64,000 nt of DNA from Gavia stellata. Taxonomy: Eukaryota > Chordata > Aves > Gaviiformes > Gaviidae. Below are positions 10,930-23,300 of this stretch, in pieces (positions within the stretch are counted from its first letter, which is position 1; each line of letters starts with the position of its first letter). The notes under the pieces are model-generated. The model made no database searches. It saw nothing but the letters and a program-made list of their open reading frames with translations, and was not told where the DNA came from. The DNA lies in assembly GCF_030936135.1 (NCBI RefSeq), contig NC_082595.1, forward strand, positions 76,170,135 to 76,234,134, read 5' to 3'. Position numbers and translations under genes: made by a program.

Positions 10930-11559
10930 CGCCGGCGCGTCCGCCGGGCGGGCGGGCAGGTACCAGCGGCGGCGGGGCCGCTCAGGGGGCGCCGCGGGGT
11001 CGCGCCGGGGTCGGCTGGGGCGACGGGGGTATCGCGGGGCGGAGGGAGGAGCCGGGGGGGCTGTTCCGGGGGGCTGTGGAGGTTGGGCGCGGGCCCGGGC
11101 CCGGGCCTAGGCCTAGCTTCAGCCTCCGGTGGTGGGTGCTCGGATCCGCAGCTGCGGATCTTACTCTCGACGTGCTGTGTGGGCCGGGCTGACCGGCTCG
11201 ATCCCGGGGCAGGCAGCGGAGACAGCGGCTGGGCCCCGGGGCTCCCAGCGGCGCAGTTCGGGCGCGGAGGAGAGGCTTCGTCCCGAACATGGGTGGGTTT
11301 CAGGCAGTAGGCCTTCTGAAAAGCGATGTGTGTGAGGCCGCCAGTATTCAGTCCCTTTCCTCCGAAGTCATTTATTGTAAGGTTAAATGGTTGCACTTAA
11401 AATGTACTCTCACGTGTAGTCGTTAGTTGTTTTCAAAAGTGTTAATTAAGAATAATATTTGCTATGTTCTTTAAGAACTTCTCCCCAGTGAAGGAAAATT
11501 GGTTTGCTTACACTTTGGGAACTGGAGAGCTACTCTCAGGAATGGCTAAGTTGAACTAG
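10930..11559 (+). other. LCA5: Candidate non-coding first exon of LCA5
   Basis: The LCA5 start codon is in an exon with a clear upstream acceptor (16,928), so at least one 5' untranslated exon must precede it. The strongest donor between the CpG island and that acceptor is CTAG|GTAAGT, with the intron starting at 11,560. An exon from roughly 10,930 to 11,559 would be unusually long, and alternative weaker donors exist (for example CAG|GTACC at 10,959/10,960 and GAG|GTTGGG at about 11,080). RNA evidence is needed to choose. Confidence 0.3.
11143..11160. repeat. Perfect 18-bp palindrome in the CpG island
   Basis: GATCCGCAGCTGCGGATC equals its own reverse complement and centres on the E-box-like CAGCTG. 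The preceding segment 11,091-11,107 (GGGCCC repeated) is also self-complementary. It could bind a dimeric factor or extrude in RNA as a hairpin; no function is known. Confidence 0.9.
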
Positions 11560-14500
11560 GTAAGTCTACACACACTGGAGGTATAGGTGGAAATATGAAC
11601 AACGGCATTGCCCTCCTTGGTAGAGGATTTAGAAAGATAATCTCTTTTCCTGGTTGTAGTACTGACCTGTGTATCATCTACTTGGACTACCGTTTTCTTA
11701 TCTCAGACCTGGGACTTTCTGCAACTTTTTTATTTTGAGATCTGCTGATGAAAGTAACACTAAGTGTTACTGTCACAGAGTCAGATAAATTTAACATTGG
11801 CTTTTAAAACCATATAGCATTTTAATTTACCAAAGGCTGGTAAACCTAGAGGAAATGCATACAGTTAAGTCAGCAGCTGCAGAAAGCTTCCCTAATAAAA
11901 TATTTGCTCGTCACCAAAGCCTCATCAGTGAATATGTTTTGATGTGATACAAGTAAATTCTTTTGCTCTTTTCTTTTCTGGAAAAACTACAGTATTTGGA
12001 TGTGAAAAAGATGGGTAGAGGAAGAAGAGGGAGACAAATTTCTTTTGAAGTTATTATTTGTATTTACATTCAGCACTTTAATATTTTGGATTGATGTTTT
12101 TGTACTTCTCTGAAGCTGGCTCGCTCTTGCACTGTCCCTTTCTCAGAATAGGTGGAAAAACGGAGTGGACCGTTAGAGGTCAGCATTTGTACTCAGGAAG
12201 TGCCATATGGCGTCCAGTAAAAGCATCTAATTTCTTCTGGTCTTAGAAGGGTATTAAGATTCAGAACTTAAAAACATTGAGTCTTGCATTACAGAACTAA
12301 ACTCTGGATGTACTGTGAGAGAATTACTGAGTAATTTTCCTTTCTCTCTATTGCTTAATACCTGTAATCTAGTAGTTCAATTTCTGTTTCTGTGATTTAC
12401 TTAGGAGTGATAGGGAGACAGTATTCTGACACCATTGCAGTTGGTTTTTTGTTCTCTATTTTGTCTGTTACGTCCTTCATCCTTTGCAGTGACCTGGAGC
12501 TTGACTGGTTTTTGTAATAATGAGCATGTTTTCAATACAAAATATGTAAATAATAACAATATTAGAAGTTGCTGAAGTCAAGGAGTATGAAATTCTGGAA
12601 ACAAAACTGTTTCTCAAGTTTGTACCAGTCCCAGATTTACTTCAGCCATTCTATACTGATCTTCTAAAAGCGTGCGTGGAGCTTTTGGGGGTAGGGGGTT
12701 GGGGTTTTGGTGGAGGTAGTGGAGCTTAGTAGATCCACTTCTAACCCACAATGTTTCACTCCTCACAAGCTTATTAAATATACTAGGGGAAAATAGATAT
12801 GTTTGTGGATCTTACTCACATGAGTTGAACTTATTTTATAATCAACTCAAACTAGTTGGTAACAATTGAAAAGTCAGTGAGCCAAAACATTTCTTAATTA
12901 GACAGTCCTTAGGCTAATGGAAGTAAAACTCAAATGTTCTAGTGATTCATTCGTTCTCAAGATAAACTGTGCATTCTTTATGTTAGTCAAATTACATTAT
13001 AAACTGGTGGAAAACTGAATTTGGTAAGATTTAACAGACTAAGGTTTCTTGTTTTATATGGGAAATATGATATTACCAATTTATAAAACTGAAAACCATT
13101 TGAAGGTTCAGACAATGTATTTGGCAATTCCTCAGGGGACCTTTTATTGGTTCACCTTTTTCAATTTGTTTTCAGTCCATTGCTTTTCAAAGTACTTCCA
13201 GGATGCATCAAAAATTACTGTTGATTGATGTTACTCTATGTCAAAATGATACTTAGGAAAATATTCTCAAAAGTGGGGAATATCCAGTACAGATAAGATG
13301 GATAATTCTAATCCTCCAGTTCTTGCAATTTGTCTTAAATACAGTGAGTTATGAAGAGCGTTCTTCAAAAAGATTATTGCCTCTTCAGTGAACACTTGTG
13401 GGACTATAAAATAACTGATCAGCTTTAAGTCAGTAAGTGAAAGTGAGTGTTCTTGTTTTGTATATGTAATTAGACATCTTTGTGATTAAATTGCAGGCAT
13501 TTATGTTTTCCCTAAATGCAGTCCCATTTGTTTTCTTCTCAAGAAAAAGCCTGTGCATGATGATTTCTTTCTGTCCTTCTATGTCCTGAAGGCAGACAAA
13601 ATTTGGGTGTATCTTGGCTGTATCTACAGTGTTGAAGGCATTTGCCCATAGAGTAATCCCTGCCTTCACATAGGTATAGGTTAATACCTGTAGGTGTGGT
13701 GGTGCCTCTAACACTGGTTTGTTTTATTCAGCATGTTGTTATGTGCAAAACAGGGAACACATCTTAGATGCAGAGCCAACAATTGATTGTTAGTCTAATT
13801 AAAATCTTAACTGTCTAATCAAAGACTTAGTATTAGTCCAGATACTAACACAGTTCAAGTTATTTACGGTTAAAGTGATACAGGCACAAACTCTAGTACC
13901 AAACCCTTTCTCTGGTGTTATCTTCACCCACCCACTCTCTCTCTGGGACTTGACTGGCTTCAGCTAGGAGGGGGTAGTCTTTACAGCAAGTCATCAGCAT
14001 CCCAAATCTTTCCCTGGCAGGAGGAAGATGGTGATGGTTTCATCCTTCTTGCCTTGGGTCCATTTGGGATCATTTTTATATGCTTGTTAACACACTGTGC
14101 ACCTTGCTTTTTATTCTATTCTGTTGTATTCTATTCTATACATTGATTCATGATTCCATGTTACATCTGAATTTACCACATGTGGTCTGTTTTACGTATG
14201 TTGAGTACTTGTTCTTTGTTCTGTAAGTTGCCTATAAAACTGGTTTTACCCAGCTGCCAAGACTGCATCCTGTTGATGACCAGTAATTAAGCACAGGTGA
14301 ACTGTTACAGCTTAGACCCCAGTATTGTCCTGTGTTTGTGTTTTCAGGCCCATGCAGTCATCCCATGCCTGTACTACTCTATGCTGCATTTTTGCAAGGG
14401 TTGTAGATAGTTTGCTCTGCACAGAATAACTACTTGGTATTGCTGTCTGTTATTTATAAACATAAATGTAACAGTAGGTGCTAGACAATTGTACAAAGCT

Positions 14501-16928
14501 AAGCAAAAAGCTAAAACAAAGTAGGTAAGTTCCCTGGTTGTTAACTAATTTTGTTGCAGCTAAATAAGCTATAGCAAAGCTCCAGGAACCCAAGATGAGT
14601 TCAGTCAAAGTTTGATGAGTTTTGTGGCCCATGTTGTTAGCTGGAAATGAAGCCTTTGGCTTCAATAACAACAACATACTTTGTGTGGGTTACAAATGCA
14701 ACTACTGTTTTTAATGTTTTTTTCAGTCAGGATGACTGTAATAATACGAGGTCTGTGTTACAGCCCTCCAGAGTGCTATTTTTATATTTTATATTATTTT
14801 AGTGTTTTAATGTAAATATATTTGTTTATATTTTGTTTTATATTTTTTGCATTCCCTGAGATTCTGTCCTGTGGAGACAGAACTGATGCAGTCTTGCCTG
14901 TGCACCCTCTAGAGAACAGGTTGTCCCCAGAATTCTGCCTGTGTTTCAGTTAGGGCTTGGTTTGCTCTTCAAGGAGCAAAATAACTTACATTCTGCGCAG
15001 ATGTTTGTGAGGCCAGGACTTAGGAGTGGAGCTGTTTGGGAGTAGGGATGCACCCTTATATGTTCTAATATTTGTACATGATCTTAGTTTTGCACTCATG
15101 AACATATCTGAGGGTCTTCATTACACTTAAAGACAAACAAGATAATACAATTATGGTTAGGTACATACTTTTGAAATATTTTTAATAACTGCATTATTTC
15201 AGAAGAAAAAAGAACAGGCGTTACTGATCATTTGAATGTTTGCAGTAACTGATACCTTCCAGCATGTGTTTAGCAATCTCTAGGACAAGTGATCTCAAGC
15301 ACAGCTTGTCTTCTTTCTGGGCTTTGCAGTGCAATTTTAGTTTTCGTCAGAATCCCCTCTGACATAAGTTTTAGGCATGTAATTTATTGGGACCACTTTG
15401 AAAATATTTAGGTGCTTAAAAAACATTATTTTGGAAAGTTACTCCCTAAGTAAAGAAAAACACTCTCTTCCAAATAATTCAGTATTAATTTCCCAGCAGC
15501 TTCCCTGTTTAGAAATCTGTTGGGCTATTTATTCCTCTAATTCCTTCTGTACAGATTATGAGGGCAAATGGATTCCAGTCACTGGAGACAGAGTTGTGCT
15601 AACATTCAACTGGTCCAGAAAGCTTGAATTTGTAATGAAACCTGTCTTGGCAACTGATGCTTCTGTTCTCCTTGGCTGTGCAATTCTGCATGTATAGACA
15701 GTGGAATAGAAAGCCAGGAAGCATGCTAAGTTTATTTTATTGGGAAATAATACAGTGAAAAATTTACAGCTCATTTACAGGTATGTTGTATGCCCTGCCG
15801 TGTAGAATTTTGATTGAAAGCTGCTCAATTTTTTGTGTGCAGTTTGCATTACCATTTAGAAATGGGCTAGGAGCTTTTGTCATTCAACAGTCAGAACTGA
15901 TGGGCTCTGATGCAAGTCCTATTTATTCACCCATTAGAGGCTTGATGTCCTGAAGTTGGAGTGAAGGGAGATAGATGGTGAAATAAGCTTGAGAGCTGTG
16001 CAGAGTAGTGAGAGGAACAAAAGACATGGGAGGCTGAGCGTAGTCAGTAAAATACTTCCTAAACTGATGAGAAAATTCTTTTGACTGAGTAGGTGAGGAA
16101 AATTTGGGATATATTTGCTCCATTATATTCTCAAAAATGCAAAATAAGGTGATTTTACCTTGAGATTAGGGGATTTTTCAGTTTACATCAGAAGACAGGC
16201 TGCAGGAGCAGCCCTTCTCATTTTATACCTGCTGCAGATATGTTTACCATATACCAGCAGTATGGTCTCTCTTATCAGATATAAAAAACCCAAAAGGCTA
16301 TATTTGTACTTTCCTATAAAGCACATGACACAAATGTGTGTGCTCCTGCCAGTTCTTGAAGGCATGAAACACTAGGATACAAGAGTACTTTCTGAGGCAA
16401 AGTCTGTGATACATAGATATAGTCTCATTAGCGGTTAGGGACAGAATATCCTCCAGACAAACGGGACAACTGATTTTCAAGCCCATTATTTAACACCATG
16501 GGAATGTCAGAAATTGAGATATGGAAGATTTAGTCATATTTTACAAATATCTCAATTCTAGTCACATGAATAAGTTGTTCATTTATTTGGTTAAAAAGTT
16601 TTAAAATATGTTTAAATTATTTTCCTGAATAGCGTCAAGCTTTCACTTGTCTTTTTTTTGTTTTCCAAATGTTTCTTTTCCTCTCTCTAACCTGGGAGTA
16701 ATTTCTTACTCTAGATTTAGCTGTGTTAATTTTCTGATTTCTCTTTTGGGGATGAAGTGCCTCAAACTATTGAGTGTCCCATTTAATATAAATAATAAGG
16801 CTAATGTAGCACAGCACATGGCATAAGGTTATAGGAATCCTGAATAATTTTACAGGTTTTTTTACCTTTCTTTCTTAACTAAACAGCAAAACCATTCTCA
16901 CTTTTTTCCTCTCTCTAAATTGTTACAG
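11560..16928 (+). other. LCA5: Probable LCA5 intron 1
   Basis: About 5.4 kb of AT-rich sequence between the candidate exon 1 donor and the acceptor CTAAATTGTTACAG at 16,928. I see no repeats of named families, no RNA genes and no convincing exon. Small features are a TTCTA-rich patch near 14,115-14,145 and a T/A-rich block near 14,775-14,850. Frames at 13,430-13,714 (minus) and 15,398-15,697 (plus) show no recognisable domain. Confidence 0.45.
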
Positions 16929-17314
16929 AAAAAAAATGCATTCTGAATGATAACTACTGCTTGCTGAACTGAACTACAAAGATCTCATGCTTTGGAGATG
17001 AAAATGATAAATCCAAGGAAATAATCCAGCTGCTGCCATTGTGACAACTGAAAGGTCCTTTGTGTCAAAATGAACAGTCTTTGAGAAAAATCTGGAAAGC
17101 AGTTAAATCTGAAAAATGGGAGAAAGAGTAAGAAGCCCAGATTCTGAACACGACAGGAGATCAGATGGGGATAAAAATAGTGACTCCTACTATTCAGATG
17201 AAGATAATGCATCTCATTCATCTGGCCAGTCACCAACACTAAGCTATCCATCTACAAGCCAAGAAAAAAGAGATCACAAAACACAAACTTCAAACAGCCT
17301 TGTGCACTACCAAG
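16929..17314 (+). CDS. LCA5: LCA5 first coding exon (5' UTR 16929-17115)
   Basis: The exon follows a pyrimidine-rich acceptor ending at 16,928. After 187 bases of untranslated leader the ATG at 17,116 opens 66 codons plus one base. The encoded N-terminus is rich in Ser, Asp and Lys, consistent with a disordered region. The donor is CAAG|GTAGGT, leaving phase 1. Confidence 0.88.
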
Positions 17315-20300
17315 GTAGGTAGATAGCAGAAATTGCTGCTTTGTAACTGCTCTGAAGAGTTAATTGTCTTTGAAAGCTGAAATAAAAGCGGGAAACTACC
17401 ATTATGAGAATCTGCAAATAAGGTTCATGTGAATTATGCTACAGATGGCAGGTAGACTGTAATTGCTCTGTTGAAAACTGAAATTAACCTGTTTCTGCAT
17501 AAGGAGGATTTGTGATTTTCAGAATTATCCATATTTTTCTTAACAAGTGAACATGGCTCTTACACTAGCCTTTTGTTGAATCATGCTGAAGTTCTCTTTT
17601 TGTATTTGACAAAAAGTCTTTGACAAAAAGACTCAAGGCCAAGGACTCAAGGCAAGTCCTTACTATGCAGTCAGTAAAAGAGAGGCAATTGTTAAAATTT
17701 CTCTGACAAAATACCCCTAAAGATATCTCTCTTGTGGAAGTCTAGTTGACTAAGCTTTACAGTGTAATACTGGGTACTTTGAAAAAACAAACAAATGACA
17801 GACCACTTATGTGGCAAGAGAGAGAAATCGTGTTTGGTGAAAGTTAGGTGCATGTGGAAATTCAAAAGAAAGTTTTTCCTGGTCCTTCGTTGGGGATAAA
17901 ATATCTCCACTTTAAGATGAAATATCTCCACTTTGAGCTCTCTCACGCACACCTCACCTACATAAGCTGCTCTCTTGGTTGAGATCCCTACAAAAAGGGA
18001 GATAATGGTTATACAGGTCCTGGGCTGAAGTAGGGATGTGAAGCCTCTCTGCCACACTTTTGACAGCTTGTTCTAAGTAATTGCACACCTTTTCTGGTGA
18101 AGGCAGAGCATATCCTGCCTTTCTCAAGAAAGTGCTTTATTTCATTCGTAAGTTCCTGATACTGTGTGAATCATTTGGTCAACATTATGAACTAGAGTGT
18201 GCCAGAAGATCTGACCGTAAATATTGAAGTTGCCAAGGGAGTGTATCTCTTCAGATCCTTGACAGTGTTGGTGTCCTGGTGCAACTGGTGTTTTGCTGAA
18301 CTTCTGTGTGTTCAGAAGTGGCATCTTCTCTATAGCAGTCATGGGTTAGCTTTCTGGGAAACAAGAACTGCAGTTCCACCATGCCGTTTAATTTGGAGTG
18401 GGCAAATGAATGACTAGTTCTTTGATTACATAGCCAGAATTGAACAGAATTATTACATGAAGGTATTGTGAATGTCATGTTCTTGAAAGACGCTGTTCCC
18501 CAATTTGACTATATGGTCAAAAGTGCAACGTTGGTATTGGAATTTTCTGTTCTGCCCTAAATGTGGAGAAATTCTTGAAGGGGCTGGAAGTCCAGAGTTA
18601 ATGGGAATTCCCTTAGTTGCTGATAGGAGTGGCATCATTCCTGCAGCGCATGTATTAGATAATCTTTTCACACCTGAATGTGACGTAAGTGTTCTTTGTA
18701 AAGGAAAAAAAAATCCTTCTTTTGTTTGGCCAAGCTGTGGGGAAAAATGAGCATCAAGCAGAAAATGAATTAGTATTTGTGCAAAATGTTTAGAGGAAAT
18801 TATAATAAAATATTTTAAAGCTGTTATTTTTGCTGTAAAATATTCTCTGTAGAATAGAAACATGGTAAGCACCAAAGGGGAGGAAGAATTTGCTGTCACG
18901 CACACTTGCTGTCTGTGTATAGGTAACTGTACTATTGCTGTATCCCAGCTTTCAAGCTTGACTTATAAGCTGCTATTCAGTATGTTTCTTCCGAACACTG
19001 ATGTACCTTAATGAATTATGTACTGTCTATATATTCAGTTGTTTTAAGAGGTATTTTTGGTGGATTATACGCTTCATGCTTTGAGTGTGGCTTGAGAGGC
19101 AAATAAGATAGAAGCAAAATGTTTAGCTTTTATCTATGGTAATGATAATAAAATAATAATATCAAATAGGAATGCGAGTGATGCACACTAGTAATCAAAT
19201 AAGGACACTGTGTGGAAAATAACTTGTGGTACAAGAATAAATTATTCAGGGGAGAACTGAATTTTCATGGGATTTATAATTTTGCTTTGGAGGCTTTTTA
19301 CATTGAGCCTTTGAAATCTGCTGTTTTGTCTGTAGGCATGTCAGCTGGATTTGAAAATACTACTGCATTTGTCTGAGAGAATTACATCTTGCATAATACA
19401 TAACTAGCTAACGCTCAGCTAATTGTTGCCATTTTAAAAGCATTTGATAATATTGTATGCATAAGAGTACAGTTTTTCTAAAACGTTTTAATAAACATCG
19501 TCAAATATTAACAAATTATGTCTGTAATTTCTGATATGATTTGCAGATGCTTACTTTACAACGGTCCTATATTGATGGCTGCAAATATTACCTCTTACAG
19601 TAGATCACAAACATAAATCTCCATTTTTTATCTATCAAAAGGAGCATGTGTATCATATATATGCCTTTTATTGTCTGGTTTGAAAGCTGCAGTCTCTGCT
19701 AAGTGTTGTAAAATTGTTTCAGGCAGAGCTTTATTCCAAGAAGGATGTCTGAATAGGCAAATTGCATTGTCTTATAGTAAACATGCTTTTTATTTTTCCT
19801 CTCTTAGCCACAAAGAAATTGGGTTCCAAATATGCACCAAGCAAAAGAGGGACACGGTGGGGTTTCCGTTCTCAGAGCCTCACTAGGGATTCTCCTGCAA
19901 AAGATATAGATCTCGTTACAAAAAGAGTTCTTTCTGCTAGGCTGCTGAAAATCAATGAGCTCCGAAATGAACTGACTGAACTCCACATCAAACTAGATGA
20001 GCTGCAGAAGGAAAACAGGGCACTGAAGAGGCTTCAGCACAGGCAGGAGAAAGCCTTGAATAAGTTTGAAGATACAGAGAATGAAATATCTCAGCTCCTT
20101 GCTCGGCACAACAATGAGATTAGAATATTAAGGGAGCGCCTAAGAAAATCTCAAGAGAGAGAACGTGCAACTGAGAGGCGGCTGAAAGATTCGGAAGATG
20201 AACTGTACAGAACAAAAACTGTCTTGCAGAAACTAAAAAAGCTGTCTGCAGATAAGCACCTGGCCGAAAGAGATGACCTGGCAAAGAAACTAGCCTATGC

Positions 20301-23300
20301 AGAGAGTAGGCTAGAGGACAGTGAAAAAAGAATTAAGGTGAGATAACTTTCTTTTCATAAGAAATTCTGGTACAGATATTTCTTACCATAATGAGCATGA
20401 ATTGTATTTTTTCACAGTTGTGGAGCAAATAGAAAATCATTCTTTTTCTTTTACACCTAAGTAGCATGAAGTAAATTATTTCCAATGTGATTATATAGTT
20501 ACATACTTGGTAGTTGTGCATTCAGATTTCTGTTTACAAATTAAGTATATTTTGTCAGAATATATACTGTGGACTTGTGCTTTTAAGTGTTTTTATAACT
20601 AGTAATAACATTTCAGAAATGCATGCAGCTATAATACAACTTTATGCAATCTAATTTATCTTCTTGGAGGGGAAGCATTTGTTAAAAATTTTCTGGGTAC
20701 TTAGGGAACTTTATACTAAAATTCTAAAAAACATATGTATAGTAATTCTTTTTCAGTTTTGTGAACTGCATTCATGCAGTGTTTGATTGTCCGCTATTCT
20801 GCATGTCTAAGAGCTGAGCTGAACAAAATTACAGCAGTCTTTTTAATACCAAAATGAGCTTTAGAACATTTTACAGGTATCCATTTTAAGAACTTTGAGC
20901 AATATATTTTAATTGTGTTCAGAAAAAATGTTTACATTTTTGTAAACATGTCTGAAAACTCATCTTATTTTAAAATAATTGTGTTAACACTATTAAGCTG
21001 TTGGTAGTTGTATGCAGTACTATTTTTGGCTGAAATTATGTTGGTAATTAAAATGGTGTTAAATTTTGGTGTCTATATTAGTAATTAAACCTAAATTACA
21101 TTACAGAGATAATAGATCTGGAAATCCAAAGGATTAAGCTGGAAACTAAGCTTTCATAAAATAAATCCCAAAATACCAAGATATAAACTGCTGAGTTAGC
21201 CAAATCACTTCACCCTGTAGTGTCACCATCTGGCATCTGTGGTATTATGATCAGGTATTTCAGCATTTGTAGTACTGGATAATGTTAAAATGAATCATGC
21301 TCTAAAATGTAAGGGATTTTCTTCTACTTTTTTCCTTCTCTCATCATCACAGGTTCACTTAACACAGCTATTGCAAGGCGAGAGTATGTAAATTAAATCA
21401 CAATCACAAAATTGTTTCTAGTAGAAACGTTAAAAATTATTTCTTCTTCCTTCTAATCCTGCACTTTCAGGGAGGTATTCTATTTCTTAACAGTTTGAAA
21501 TTAGTTTTTGCCTTCAGAGATCTGGAGGTCCACTGTGTCAAGAGCCTTGCAGAAGGTAGTGTATGTTCCCATTATGTCCTCAAATCACCTCTCAATACTC
21601 CAGAAGGATGAGCTAGAGCATCTGCAGGTGCTCTGTCTCCCCCCTCAACGTTAGGATTAAGGGTTTAAATGTATTCAGCATTACGGCAATGGTGGAGCCA
21701 ATATCTGAATCTAAGATGCTGCTTTATTGTAATTTTACTTAAGTAATTTGACCATAAAAGGAGTACTTCAGTTATTAAAAAAATATTACTTTGTTTTAAT
21801 TGAAGGATCTGGAAAAAAATCTTGAATTAAGTGGTAGCAGTTTTCAACGAGAGTTACATTCAAAGAAAAAAAAGGTATATGAGGCTCAAGAAGAAAACAG
21901 AGCTCTCCAAGAAGAGCTTCATCAACTAAATCAGAAGTTGAAGGTAAAATGTGAAGCAATACAAGTTGCTAACCATGTTCTGGCATTTTATCTTTGGAAG
22001 TATCTGTAATGAGGTTTGAGTAGTTTAACAGTGATTGCATTCTCTGATAGGTACTTAATCATATACCACATGTGAGTTCTTTTCCTGCTTTAAGTTGAAA
22101 TGTTCTGTGCTCTGACCCTACACTGTTTATAACAGGAATGTCTCCACGTTAATCATTATTGTTAGCACTAGTTAAGACACTCGCCTGAACACATTCCTGT
22201 GCAGCCTGCTCTAGGTGAACCTGTTGGGGGGGGGGGGGGGGTTGGACTAGATGATCTCCAGAGGTCCCTTCCACCCCCTATCATTCTGCGATTCTGTGAA
22301 AAGCAAGATCAAGTACATAGCCAAGCATTACGATTAAACCACAAGATCTACTGGAAAATTAGGTTTTGAAGGCTTGATTTTTAAAATTAAATCTGCAGGT
22401 ATATACAGTACTTTGTTATTAATGTACTTGCATTACAGTAGGTTTGTGTAAAGAATTCATGTATTTGTGATATCCACGTGTGTTGCTAAATTTGTGCAAA
22501 CGTTTATTTGCATACCCCCTCCCTGTTGTTGCCCAGATTCTAAATTTAGGGACTGAAAATACTGTTATGTTCTACCTAGTCAGTTTATCTTTAGAAGAAA
22601 AAAAATAAATAAGACTTGAGCTGAAGTACTTAGTTTCTAGGAGAATTTCCTTGAAACCCCAAGTCTCAAACATACTTTTATAATGGAGATGCACCAGTTT
22701 ACCACCATACTAGCTATCAAGCAAGTAGCAGTAGCATTAGTAACTCAAAAACTTATTTGTTCAGAGTAAGTGTTTTAAGTCTGATTTGTTAGTGGAGAGT
22801 TTAATATTTGAAAATATCTTCATTATCAGATGATTTCTGATAACTCACTGTTCATTTCTGTATTTTATTCAATAAAAGTCATGAAAGAAGAATGTGTCTC
22901 TACCTCTGTGATGCAGTGGGCCTCTGCTCCGTGGTGCTGACATGCCCTTTGACAAGTAACATTGCTAGCATTGAAATATTTAACTCTGAAAATTCAGTTG
23001 TGCAGTCTATACGTACATTATTAAGTCTTATTCAAGTTTATGGAAGCATTAGCATTTAGTTTAATTTTCACCGCAGAGATGTGCCTTCTTTTTTCCCCCC
23101 TTGAATATTTTGCTAATGAGTTTTTTTGGGGGGAAAGTTCTACCTGCTTTCTTATAGCATAAGCAAAGTTAGGAATGTGATTGTTCTCCTTGAAACATTG
23201 GATGTAGCTATTGATTACTTTACTCTGTTTTTATTTACAACATGTATTTTTAATTTAATTTACAGCTTTGCTAATGACTAGTAAATGAAATGTTAGTAAC

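Larger units (their letters stand above)
10510..11300 (+). promoter_or_regulatory. LCA5: CpG island, probable LCA5 promoter
   Basis: About 0.8 kb of very G+C-rich and CpG-rich DNA, in sharp contrast with AT-rich DNA on its right and a retrotransposon on its left. It is the only CpG island upstream of the LCA5 coding exons. Four plus-strand CCAAT boxes, a YY1-like motif and two X-box-like motifs lie in its first half, and a TTTAAG element follows at 10,910. Transcription probably starts around 10,900-10,950, just downstream of the CCAAT cluster; this is inferred. The long G+C-rich open frames here on both strands reflect base composition and lack homology. Confidence 0.8.

Noticed and set aside
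10369..11396. Several overlapping open frames on both strands in the CpG island, proline- and arginine-rich.
   Set aside because: Stop codons are rare in very G+C-rich DNA; compositions are low-complexity and no domain is recognisable.
18453..18905. A 150-codon minus-strand frame in an LCA5 intron.
   Set aside because: No family resemblance and no splice or promoter context; the plus-strand frame with the CxxC motif is the more protein-like reading and is reported as a finding instead.
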